Shown here one piece after another: positions 1 to 6,114 of a stretch of 8,145 nucleotides of DNA. Each line of letters begins with the position of its first letter. Positions within the stretch are counted from its first letter, which is position 1. The notes under the pieces are model-generated. The model was given only the letters and a program-made list of their open reading frames with translations. It had not been told where the DNA came from and searched no databases. Made by a program: the position numbers and the translations under genes. The stretch is from Thermoanaerobacterium sp. GTDB taxonomy: Bacteria; Bacillota; Thermoanaerobacteria; Thermoanaerobacterales; Thermoanaerobacteraceae. The stretch covers positions 1 through 8,145 of the forward strand of contig JASBVU010000068.1 of the NCBI GenBank assembly GCA_029960905.1, written 5' to 3'.

Positions 1-183
1 CTCACTAAACACCTTTTCTGCTCCATCCACATTAGCGTCTTCCCCACTGATTTTAATCATATCATCGCGGACGACAATTTTTACATCCATTCCCTCTTCA
101 ATCAATTTTATGTTTTCATCAAACTTGCCAAACAAATTTGCAGCTTGTTCTATATTATTGATATCAATTGTTACTTCTTTCAA
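1..183 (-). CDS. phoH: PhoH family ATPase, N-terminal part (cut by window edge)
   Basis: Only the first 61 codons are present; the gene runs off the low-coordinate end. I read a TTG start at 181-183, preceded 5 nt away by a perfect GGAGGT ribosome binding site (189-194) that lies inside the end of yqfD. The peptide begins LKEVTIDINNIEQAANLFGK and has the 'LFG..DENIKLIEE' pattern typical of the small N-terminal domain of PhoH-like proteins. The P-loop ATPase domain that would prove the family lies outside the window. The position directly after yqfC and yqfD is the one phoH occupies in Bacillus and clostridia, which supports the call. PhoH proteins are cytoplasmic ATPases linked to RNA metabolism, with poorly defined function. 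The gene overlaps yqfD by 20 nt, so translation is probably coupled to it. Confidence 0.85.
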   Translation of the reverse strand, partial: MKEVTIDINNIEQAANLFGKFDENIKLIEEGMDVKIVVRDDMIKISGEDANVDGAEKVFSE

Positions 184-1369
184 TTTTTACCTCCGTATTA
201 TAATTGATGTTTTCTTGTGTACCAATGTCTTCTATCACTTCGACTATGACATCAGCTCGCAACAAATTTGTGGTTATCATTGTTGTCTTTTCTTGTCTAC
301 TAACTATTTTAGCATCTTTTCCAAAAGCAGGTGTAATATTTTTAAGAGCATTTTCCACTGCCAATTTTCCTGCTTCGTCTTTCGTCAGTCTTACTTCAAT
401 CGGCACAGTCTCGTAATATGTTTCGTTTACGATTCTTATTGGAGATGTGGAAGAAGTGACATTTCTTACTTCTTTATCGTAATTTTTAAAATCAATTTTT
501 CTCGACGAAAGAGTTAAGGTACTGCTACCCATTGAAATTTTTGTCATAGTAATTTTTCTTCCAGTCCTCTTGTATTTTTGCTGTGTTAAATTAACATCTG
601 CATAACCTTCATACCAAACTCTCGCCAGTATCGTACCCATTGAATGGACAAACCGTGTGTTAGTGTTAGGTCTTTCAATTATTCCAGATATTAAAACATC
701 TCCTATCTTTACAGTATCTCCAACTTTTTTGACAGCATCACCTTCTAATACTGTCATTTTATATATTATACCATCTTTTTTAGCTATTATATTACATGGC
801 ACATTTTCATCTATTATAGCAGGTGGAGTAGTCTTCTTTACAACCTTTACTATGGCTTTTGTACCTTTTATGTCGATGCCGATCCACGCTACATCTTTTT
901 CATCCATCAAAAATTCTTGTTGAATTTTATGAATATCTATTGACGATTTCAAAGCACCAGCTTTAAGCCCTAATTTATCAAGCTCTGAAATTATAGAAGC
1001 CTCACTAATATTTTGTCCACTATCTATTTCAATAGACCATATAAACATTGAAAAAAGGTATGCCAACACGATACATGCTAGTGCACCTAAGACTAACATT
1101 TTTCTTCTCTTTAGATAAAAAATAATAAACGGCAATCCTCTTTTTTCAATGATGTATACCCTGCAATTCGTCACTTTTGTATACGGCAAAAGCAGCTTAA
1201 ATCCTTTTAAACTGATCTTTGCTACTATTGTCGTGTGGTTTGTTCTTTCTACATCCCATACATATATGTTTTTGGATATAACAAGGTTTAAAAATCTCTC
1301 TATTGATAAGCCTTCTATTCTTATAATAGCATACCCGTATAAAAAATTCCACAATTTTATGGCCAGCAA
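164..1369 (-). CDS. yqfD: Sporulation protein YqfD
   Basis: A 401-residue protein of the YqfD family, which in Bacillus is made in the mother cell and needed for sporulation; its molecular activity is not known. The N-terminal ~90 residues form a soluble domain ('YGYAIIRIEGLSIERFLN' near the start). One membrane segment follows at about 91-113 (MLVLGALACIVLAYLFSMF), preceded by the basic KRRK. A long beta-rich region comes after it, with a 'DGIIYKMTVLEGDAVKKVGD' stretch that looks like a lipoyl/biotinyl-type hammerhead, consistent with an exported C-terminal domain. I chose the TTG at 1367-1369 because AAAAGGAGG (1377-1385) sits 7 nt upstream. The frame stays open to another TTG at 1408, but that one has no ribosome binding site. 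It follows yqfC and overlaps phoH by 20 nt. The family call rests on sequence style and on the yqfC-yqfD-phoH order. Confidence 0.9.
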   Translation of the reverse strand: MLAIKLWNFLYGYAIIRIEGLSIERFLNLVISKNIYVWDVERTNHTTIVAKISLKGFKLLLPYTKVTNCRVYIIEKRGLPFIIFYLKRRKMLVLGALACIVLAYLFSMFIWSIEIDSGQNISEASIISELDKLGLKAGALKSSIDIHKIQQEFLMDEKDVAWIGIDIKGTKAIVKVVKKTTPPAIIDENVPCNIIAKKDGIIYKMTVLEGDAVKKVGDTVKIGDVLISGIIERPNTNTRFVHSMGTILARVWYEGYADVNLTQQKYKRTGRKITMTKISMGSSTLTLSSRKIDFKNYDKEVRNVTSSTSPIRIVNETYYETVPIEVRLTKDEAGKLAVENALKNITPAFGKDAKIVSRQEKTTMITTNLLRADVIVEVIEDIGTQENINYNTEVKIERSNN

Positions 1370-1423
1370 GCAAATACCTCCTTTTTGCCTTTTTCTGATT
1401 ATTGGCAAGACAAGTAAACTGAT

Positions 1424-1696
1424 TTATACAATTATTTCTATGCTCAATATTTTACCAGTAATAACCAATATTTCTGTCATAACTGAATTTATAATCATAT
1501 TTTTCCCTGTTATTCTAATCATGCCTATTGTAGAATTGATCCTTATCCTTTCAGGAATATATTCTATTATGCCTCTATGATTTTCCACGGTAATTTGTGT
1601 ATTACCTATTACTGTTATCTTAGGGAGATTCAGCAGAACATCTTTAGGAAAATCTACTAAATTTAGAATTCCTTCTTTTATGGTATTTGACTTCAT
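1424..1696 (-). CDS. yqfC: Sporulation protein YqfC
   Basis: A 90-residue protein matching the small YqfC sporulation family, usually 90-100 residues. It carries a typical N-terminal 'LNLPKITVIGNTQITVENHRGI' region split over residues about 23-43, followed by a repeating hydrophobic beta pattern ('IRINSTIGMIRITGKNMII'). YqfC-family genes are sigma-E dependent in Bacillus; the biochemical role is unknown. There is no signal peptide or clear membrane segment. The ATG at 1694-1696 is preceded by a strong GGGAGGAGG. It is the first gene of the yqfC-yqfD-phoH unit, and a sigma-E-like promoter lies just upstream at 1718-1746. The next gene, yqfD, begins 54 nt after its stop. Confidence 0.9.
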   Translation of the reverse strand: MKSNTIKEGILNLVDFPKDVLLNLPKITVIGNTQITVENHRGIIEYIPERIRINSTIGMIRITGKNMIINSVMTEILVITGKILSIEIIV

Positions 1697-1717
1697 GATA
1701 AAGCCTCCTCCCGTTAA

Positions 1718-1746
1718 ATCTTATGAATCTTCAAGTAAAAACATTC
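1718..1746 (-). promoter_or_regulatory. Candidate sigma-E (mother-cell) promoter of yqfC-yqfD
   Basis: Reading the minus strand, GAATGTT (1740-1746) is followed after 14 nt by CATAAGAT (1718-1725). Against the Bacillus sigma-E consensus (KMATATT, 14-15 nt, CATACAHT) this is 6 of 7 matches at -35 and 6 of 8 at -10, with the right spacing. Transcription would start near 1710, leaving a short leader that holds the GGGAGGAGG of yqfC. The downstream genes belong to families under sigma-E control, which fits. AT-rich DNA gives chance matches, so this remains a prediction. Confidence 0.5.
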
Positions 1747-1808
1747 TTTTAAGGATTTTTAAAACAAAATAAAAAAACACGGATCCTATGTTCCATGTCA
1801 TAAAAACA

Positions 1809-1846
1809 TAAAAAAACTTGATACATCTAAGTACCAAGTTTTTTTA
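1809..1846 (-). terminator. Rho-independent terminator after yqeY
   Basis: On the minus strand ACTTGGTAC (1831-1839) pairs with GTATCAAGT (1816-1824) around a 6-nt loop. This gives a 9-bp stem with one G-U pair, followed by a run of six T (1811-1816, the first of them closing the stem). The A-rich stretch before the stem begins right at the yqeY stop codon. On the plus strand the G-U becomes an A-C mismatch, so the element works best for leftward transcription. It separates rpsU-yqeY from yqfC-yqfD-phoH. Confidence 0.85.
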
Positions 1847-2290
1847 TCATTGTAAGTGTTGCGAGACTATCATCTTAACTTTATTGCCATCAGCTTTGCC
1901 TTTTACAATGGGCATCACTTTGCTCATAACCATCCCTATGTCATTTTTATTTGTCGCACCTGTCTCATCGATGACACCTCTAACAATTTCATCTATTTCA
2001 TCATCGGTAAGCTGCTGTGGCATATATTCAAGCATAATTTCTATTTCACGATTTGCTTTATCTACCAAATCTTGCCTGCCACCTTTTTCGTATTCAGGCA
2101 AAACTTCTTTTCTTTGTTTTATTTCTCTTGAAATTACATTAATGACCCCTTCATCATCAAGGACTTTTCCTGTATCCTTTTCTACTTGCAATATTGAAGA
2201 TCTAACCATGCTTAATATATTCTTTCTGAATGTATCCTTTGACTTCATAGCATCAACCATATCTTTGTACAATCGATCCTTAAGGGCCAT
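1847..2290 (-). CDS. yqeY: GatB/YqeY domain-containing protein
   Basis: A 147-residue protein, the normal length for YqeY (about 148). It opens with the family's 'LKDRLYKDMVDAMKSKD' helix and continues with 'LSMVRSSILQVEKD', 'VISREIKQRKE', 'LEYMPQQLTDDEI' and 'IGMVMSKVMPIVKGKADGN', all characteristic of this all-helical domain. The same fold forms the tail of the GatB/GatE tRNA amidotransferase subunits, where it contacts tRNA, but the stand-alone protein has no proven activity. I start it at ATG 2288-2290, about 7 nt after AAGGAAG. A GTG two codons earlier is in frame but touches the ribosome binding site. It follows rpsU by 12 nt, as in many Firmicutes, and ends at a terminator. Confidence 0.92.
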   Translation of the reverse strand: MALKDRLYKDMVDAMKSKDTFRKNILSMVRSSILQVEKDTGKVLDDEGVINVISREIKQRKEVLPEYEKGGRQDLVDKANREIEIMLEYMPQQLTDDEIDEIVRGVIDETGATNKNDIGMVMSKVMPIVKGKADGNKVKMIVSQHLQ

Positions 2291-2302
2291 AATCACACTT
2301 CC

Positions 2303-2488
2303 TTATTTCCCAAATTTGTACTTTCTTTTTCTAGCTGCTTCTGATTTCTTTTTACGTTTTACGCTTGGGCTTTCATAATGTTCCCTTTTCCTTAATTCAG
2401 AAAGGACGCCACTTCTTGAGCATTGACGCTTAAATCTTCTCAATGCATTATCAAGGGACTCATTTTCTCCAACTCGAACTTCTGACAC
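2303..2488 (-). CDS. rpsU: 30S ribosomal protein S21
   Basis: A 61-residue basic protein with the S21 hallmarks: '[22 protein letters not shown]' at residues 6-27 (split here as [17 protein letters not shown] and CSRSG) and '[17 protein letters not shown]' at about 32-48, then an Arg/Lys-rich tail. S21 binds the small subunit near the anti-Shine-Dalgarno region and takes part in initiation. The start is GTG at 2486-2488; no ATG fits. It is preceded by a tandem ribosome binding site, two overlapping GGAGG cores at 2498-2502 and 2502-2506, the nearer one 9 nt from the GTG. Its own strong promoter lies at 2569-2597, and it is probably cotranscribed with yqeY. Confidence 0.97.
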   Translation of the reverse strand: MSEVRVGENESLDNALRRFKRQCSRSGVLSELRKREHYESPSVKRKKKSEAARKRKYKFGK

Positions 2489-2568
2489 TGTAATCTCCCT
2501 CCCTCCGGATAAACTGCCAAATGTAAGCTGCGTTTATTGCTGCAAATATTATTGGGATATCTTAATAT

Positions 2569-2597
2569 ATTATAATCTAAAAACCAATTTGTGTCAA
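2569..2597 (-). promoter_or_regulatory. Consensus sigma-A promoter of rpsU-yqeY
   Basis: On the minus strand TTGACA (2592-2597) and TATAAT (2569-2574) are both perfect and exactly 17 nt apart (2575-2591). The -35 begins just after the hit stop codon. Transcription should start near 2562, giving a leader of about 74 nt before the rpsU GTG. The leader contains an inverted repeat ATAAAC/GTTTAT (2509-2514 with 2532-2537) ending next to the ribosome binding site. A perfect vegetative promoter suits an abundant ribosomal protein. Confidence 0.88.
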
Positions 2598-2600
2598 TGT

Positions 2601-2945
2601 TTACCCTGGAGGCCATGTCATAAATCTTCCGCCTAAAAGATGAAAATGTATATGGTGAACAGTTTGTCCACCGTCGTCGCCACAATTGGACACTATCCTG
2701 TATCCTTTGCTATCAATCCCATACTGTTTAGCCAGCTTTTTTGCAATTATGTAGACATGTCCTACAAGCTCTTTATTTCCATCATCAATATCCAATGGAG
2801 AATCAATATGAGCTTTTGGAACTATAAGCAAGTGAACCGGCGCTTGTGGATTAATATCTGGAAAGGCAACCACATAATCATCTTCGTAAATTATTTTTGA
2901 CTCAATCTCCCTATTTATAATCTTGCAAAAAATACAATCACTCAA
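2601..2945 (-). CDS. hit: HIT-family (HINT-like) histidine triad hydrolase
   Basis: A 114-residue protein of normal HINT length. The catalytic triad motif is H98-I-H100-F-H102, followed by the family ending 'LLGGRFMTWPPG'. The N-terminus 'SDCIFCKIINREI' carries C4 and C7, the cysteines that help bind zinc in PKCI/HINT proteins, and 'PDINPQAPVHLLIVPKAH' at about 29-46 is also typical. Such proteins hydrolyse nucleoside phosphoramidates, including aminoacyl-adenylates; the true substrate here is unknown. The start is TTG at 2943-2945, sharing four bases (TTGA) with the mtaB stop codon, with AAGGAGG about 10 nt upstream inside mtaB. This implies translational coupling to mtaB. No terminator is visible after it; the rpsU promoter begins at once. 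Confidence 0.95.
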   Translation of the reverse strand: MSDCIFCKIINREIESKIIYEDDYVVAFPDINPQAPVHLLIVPKAHIDSPLDIDDGNKELVGHVYIIAKKLAKQYGIDSKGYRIVSNCGDDGGQTVHHIHFHLLGGRFMTWPPG

Positions 2946-4315
2946 TCTATTTCACCTCCTTCAACTACCTTACCAATAACAAAATCTTTTTTTAAATCTA
3001 TCAGTTCTACAGGTAATATTTTGTTTTTAATGTTTAAATCTGATTCTACTGCAACTCTTATATAGTTGTCAGTAAGTCCTTCCACATAACCTTCAAGCTC
3101 TTTAATCCTCTGTTCAAATAGCACATTTAAAGTACTGCCTAAAAACCTTTTGTAAAATTTCAATTCGCATTCTTCTGAAAGCTTAATTAATATCTTACTT
3201 CTTTCTTCTTTGACAGAATTTTTGATTTGGTCAGGGTAATCTGCCGCTTTTGTTCCCGCTCGCCTTGAATACTTAAAAACGTGCATCTTGCTGAATTCTA
3301 TATCTTTGGCAAATTTGTAAGTTTCGCTAAACTCTTTTTCAGTTTCCCCTGGAAATCCTACCATTATATCAGTGGTTATTGCCACATCTTTGATGTACTT
3401 TCTAACTCTCTCAACAATTTTTTTGTATTCGCTTGTTGTGTATCTCCTGCCCATTCTTTTAAGAACACTGTCCGAACCGCTTTGCAATGAAATATGATAA
3501 TGCCTGCAGAATTTTGGCAAAAGAGAAACTTCTCTAACGAAATCCTCTGTTAAAAATGTAGGCTCCACTGAACTCATGCGTATTCTTTCAATACCTTCAA
3601 TTTCATGTATCATCTTTATTATATCAAGCAAATTTGCATTTTCCAAGTCTTTGCCATAAGATGCTACGTGTATACCTGTCAATACTACTTCTTTATAACC
3701 ATTATCTCTCAATCTTTTAACTTCATCCAATATATCATCGGGCTTTCTGCTTCTTATGGGTCCTCTGGCATACGGTATAATACAGTAAGTGCAGTATTGA
3801 TTGCATCCATCTTGTATCTTTAAATATGCCCGTGTATGTCCTTCTTGTGCCGATATTTTAAGTTCTTCAAATTTTTTATCCTTAAATACATCTTCAACAG
3901 CATTAACCTTTTTGTCAATCGTCGCTTTTTCTACTAATTTGACTATTTCTCCTTTATTTTTAGTACCTAAAACAACATTGACTTCAGGCAAGTTCATAAC
4001 TTCATTTGACGCCACTTGTGAATAACATCCGACTACAGCAATCACAGAATCTGGATTGATTTTTTTCGCCTTTCTTATTTCCTGCCTTGATTTCATGTCG
4101 CCTCGACCAGTTACAGTGCATGTATTTATAACATATACATCAGCATATTTATCAAAATCCACCACATCGTATCCTGAACTCTTGAAAATCTCAGCCATGG
4201 CTTCTGTCTCATATTGATTTACTTTGCAACCTAATGTAAAAAATGATACGGTTTTTTTACGACCATATATATCATAAAATTCGTGAGCATCTAAAGCTAT
4301 ATTCGCCTTTGCCAC
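2942..4315 (-). CDS. mtaB: tRNA t6A37 methylthiotransferase MtaB
   Basis: A 457-residue radical-SAM enzyme that adds a methylthio group to t6A37 of tRNAs reading ANN codons, giving ms2t6A. The N-terminal UPF0004 domain shows its three iron-sulfur cysteines, C30 (TLGCKVNQYETEAM), C66 (VINTCTVT) and C97 (VVGCYSQ). The radical-SAM cluster motif is C171-x3-C175-x2-C178 (DGCNQYCTYCIIPYARGP). 'HISLQSGSD' (274-282) and 'DIMVGFPGET' (316-325) follow, and a TRAM RNA-binding domain occupies about 388-452. 'KVNQYETEA' favours MtaB (YqeV) over MiaB or RimO, as does the location downstream of dnaJ-prmA-rsmE. The GTG start at 4313-4315 has TAGGAGG 11 nt upstream. It gives about 20 residues more than Bacillus YqeV before the first domain, and no alternative start codon lies in that stretch. 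Confidence 0.95.
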   Translation of the reverse strand: MAKANIALDAHEFYDIYGRKKTVSFFTLGCKVNQYETEAMAEIFKSSGYDVVDFDKYADVYVINTCTVTGRGDMKSRQEIRKAKKINPDSVIAVVGCYSQVASNEVMNLPEVNVVLGTKNKGEIVKLVEKATIDKKVNAVEDVFKDKKFEELKISAQEGHTRAYLKIQDGCNQYCTYCIIPYARGPIRSRKPDDILDEVKRLRDNGYKEVVLTGIHVASYGKDLENANLLDIIKMIHEIEGIERIRMSSVEPTFLTEDFVREVSLLPKFCRHYHISLQSGSDSVLKRMGRRYTTSEYKKIVERVRKYIKDVAITTDIMVGFPGETEKEFSETYKFAKDIEFSKMHVFKYSRRAGTKAADYPDQIKNSVKEERSKILIKLSEECELKFYKRFLGSTLNVLFEQRIKELEGYVEGLTDNYIRVAVESDLNIKNKILPVELIDLKKDFVIGKVVEGGEID

Positions 4316-4360
4316 TTCGTAATATTCCTCCTATATTGTTTGTTATAAAACTCAAAATTT

Positions 4361-4389
4361 ATTATAGCATTTAATAGAAGATAAAAAAA
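4361..4389 (-). promoter_or_regulatory. Probable extended -10 promoter of mtaB-hit
   Basis: On the minus strand TGCTATAAT (4361-4369) is a perfect -10 box with the TGN extension. At 17 nt upstream the -35 position (4384-4389) holds only TTTTTT, part of the preceding terminator's U-tract. The extended -10 could make up for the weak -35. Transcription would start near 4354, about 40 nt before the mtaB GTG. Position between a terminator and a gene makes a promoter here likely. Confidence 0.55.
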
Positions 4390-4413
4390 TAAGCCTCATA
4401 AAATTTAAGAGGC
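4382..4413 (-). terminator. Rho-independent terminator after rsmE
   Basis: On the minus strand GCCTC (4409-4413) pairs with GAGGC (4393-4397). The stem continues past a single T-T mismatch into TAAA/TTTA, leaving a very short loop, and is followed by TTATTTTTTTAT. It sits 15 nt after the rsmE stop and ends the dnaK-dnaJ-prmA-rsmE unit before mtaB. Confidence 0.8.
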
Positions 4414-4428
4414 AAAGATAAAAGTCAT

Positions 4429-5175
4429 CTATCCTAAATCTCCTAATTCGTACAAAATGATAGAACCAGCCACGATACCGGCTGTTTCCGTTCTTAAAAT
4501 CCTTGGACCTAATGTGACAGGCACAGCACCATTTTTAGTCGCCATAGCCACTTCATGATCAGAAAAACCACCTTCAGGTCCAATAAAAATACAAATATTT
4601 TTCGCGTCATGGTTTTCCTTTAGCACATCTTTTAACCTCACATTGAATTCTCTTTCATACGGTATTATACATAAATCAAAATCATAAATATAATTTACAG
4701 CAATATCAAAACTTACTGGCTCCAACACTTCTGGCACTGTCAATCTTCCAGATTGTTTTGATGCTTCTTGAGAGATTTTATTCCACCTGTTTATTTTGTT
4801 GCCTATGCTTTTTTCTTTCACTTTTATGACAGAAAATTCGGTTTCAACAGGTACAATCTTTTTTATTCCAATTTCTGTGGACTTTTGAACAATCAAATCC
4901 ATTTTATTAGATTTTGGGAGCCCTTGAAACAAAGTCACATTTATAGTACTCTCCACAATTTGATGAAACTCATCAACTATCTTTAATAAAACAGATGTGC
5001 TTTCAATAGAAAAAATAGAAGCATTGTATTGTTTCACACCATTAGAAACCACTAAATTAGTTCCAATCTTTAATCTTAATACGTCTTTTATATGATGCGC
5101 ATCGTCACCATATATTCTGACTATGCCATCTTTTATATCTTCATCCTTTATAAAAAATTTTCTCACTGCACTCAC
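4429..5175 (-). CDS. rsmE: 16S rRNA (uracil(1498)-N(3))-methyltransferase RsmE
   Basis: A 248-residue SPOUT-class methyltransferase that modifies U1498 of 16S rRNA using SAM. The N-terminal PUA-like RNA-binding part begins 'RKFFIKDEDI' and includes 'DDAHHIKDVLRLKIG'. The C-terminal trefoil-knot domain shows 'KSTEIGIKKIVP' (98-109), 'IGPEGGFSDHE' (198-208) and 'LGPRILRTETA' (222-232), the SAM-binding signature. I start it at GTG 5173-5175, which overlaps the prmA stop as GTGA with AAGGA just upstream. The GTG at 5164-5166 would give 'MRKFF', closer to the usual family start, with a longer 13-nt spacing; the two choices differ by only three residues. It is translationally coupled to prmA and ends at a terminator. 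Confidence 0.95.
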   Translation of the reverse strand: MSAVRKFFIKDEDIKDGIVRIYGDDAHHIKDVLRLKIGTNLVVSNGVKQYNASIFSIESTSVLLKIVDEFHQIVESTINVTLFQGLPKSNKMDLIVQKSTEIGIKKIVPVETEFSVIKVKEKSIGNKINRWNKISQEASKQSGRLTVPEVLEPVSFDIAVNYIYDFDLCIIPYEREFNVRLKDVLKENHDAKNICIFIGPEGGFSDHEVAMATKNGAVPVTLGPRILRTETAGIVAGSIILYELGDLG

Positions 5176-6098
5176 TTTTTCCTTGATAATATTGCAACCC
5201 ATTCACCGTCTTCTTTGATTTCAATAATATCAAAATATTCAGAAATAGCATTTAAGACATCATCTTTCCGATCTTTAATTATTCCACTTGATATAAACAA
5301 TCCATTTTCTTTAAGTTTTTCATGAATGTCAAAAGTAGCTTTTATTATTATATCAGCTATGATATTTGCAACTATTAAATCCGCTTCACCATTTAGCTCT
5401 TTCAAAAGATCGCTTTTTAAAACCTCGATATTATCCAGTTTGTTTAATTTGACATTTGTAGATGCCACTTTCAATGCAACTTCATCAACATCAACTGCAA
5501 AGACTTTTTTCGCACCCAACTTAGAACTCACAATTGACAATATGCCTGTACCGCATCCAACATCAAAAACTGTATCGCCACTTTTAACATTATCTTCTAA
5601 AAACTCTATGCACATCTTTGTGGTCTCATGGCTGCCTGTACCAAAGGCCATTCCTGGATCCAATTCAACTACTATCTCATTTTCTTCAGGTTTGTAATCT
5701 TCCCACGATGGTTTTATGACAACACGCTTGCCGATCTTAAAAGTCTTGTAGTACTTTTTCCAACTGTTTGCCCAATCTTCATCATCAACTTCAGTCGTCT
5801 CAAACGTAAAATTCCCAATATCCAAATTATATTCTTTAAGTCCGATTATCCTATCTTTAATGATGCTTAATTTATCAATTGTATTCGGAGTAAGAGGAAA
5901 ATAAGCTGATATTACAACTTTATCGCTATTTACAATCATATCAGGATCAACATAATCCCATTCATTGCTATCATTCAACATCTTTAAATCATTAGGATCT
6001 TCGATGACAACGCCGCCTGCACCAACTTCATGCATTATATTTGTTATAGCTTCCTCTGCTTCTACTGAAGTCGTAACTTTAACTTCAAGCCATTTCAA
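5172..6098 (-). CDS. prmA: Ribosomal protein L11 methyltransferase PrmA
   Basis: A 308-residue class I SAM methyltransferase that methylates ribosomal protein L11. The N-terminal substrate-recognition domain (about 1-100, starting MKWLEVKV) is followed by 'DPGMAFGTGSHETT' (147-160), the PrmA-specific loop. Motif I 'DVGCGTG' lies at 179-185, the SAM-ribose acidic region 'AVDVDEVAL' at 201-209, and 'ANIIADI' at 244-250 stands in the position of the family's N/D-PP-like motif. The start is TTG at 6096-6098 with AAAGGGTGAT a few bases upstream; the nearby ATGs are out of frame. It begins 16 nt after dnaJ and overlaps rsmE by four bases. The dnaJ-prmA-rsmE order matches the Bacillus dnaK operon (yqeT-yqeU). 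Confidence 0.96.
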   Translation of the reverse strand: MKWLEVKVTTSVEAEEAITNIMHEVGAGGVVIEDPNDLKMLNDSNEWDYVDPDMIVNSDKVVISAYFPLTPNTIDKLSIIKDRIIGLKEYNLDIGNFTFETTEVDDEDWANSWKKYYKTFKIGKRVVIKPSWEDYKPEENEIVVELDPGMAFGTGSHETTKMCIEFLEDNVKSGDTVFDVGCGTGILSIVSSKLGAKKVFAVDVDEVALKVASTNVKLNKLDNIEVLKSDLLKELNGEADLIVANIIADIIIKATFDIHEKLKENGLFISSGIIKDRKDDVLNAISEYFDIIEIKEDGEWVAILSRKK

Positions 6099-6114
6099 TC
6101 ATATCACCCTTTTT

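Noticed and set aside
1149..1580. Plus-strand open frame of 143 codons opposite yqfD and yqfC
   Set aside because: It is antisense to two recognised genes, and its hydrophobic Ile/Phe-rich translation is a shadow of AT-rich coding sequence.
1776..1792. Imperfect palindrome around GGATCC followed by a T-run on the minus strand, a possible second terminator
   Set aside because: The stem has only about five AT-rich pairs with a wobble and a mismatch, so it is too weak to call beside the good terminator at 1809-1846.
1818..2378. Plus-strand open frame of 186 codons opposite yqeY and rpsU
   Set aside because: It starts inside the terminator stem and runs antisense through two clear genes; no family features are seen.
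2440..2685. Minus-strand open frame across the hit/rpsU junction
   Set aside because: It overlaps the ends of hit and rpsU in another frame and crosses the sigma-A promoter; the translation has no recognisable pattern.
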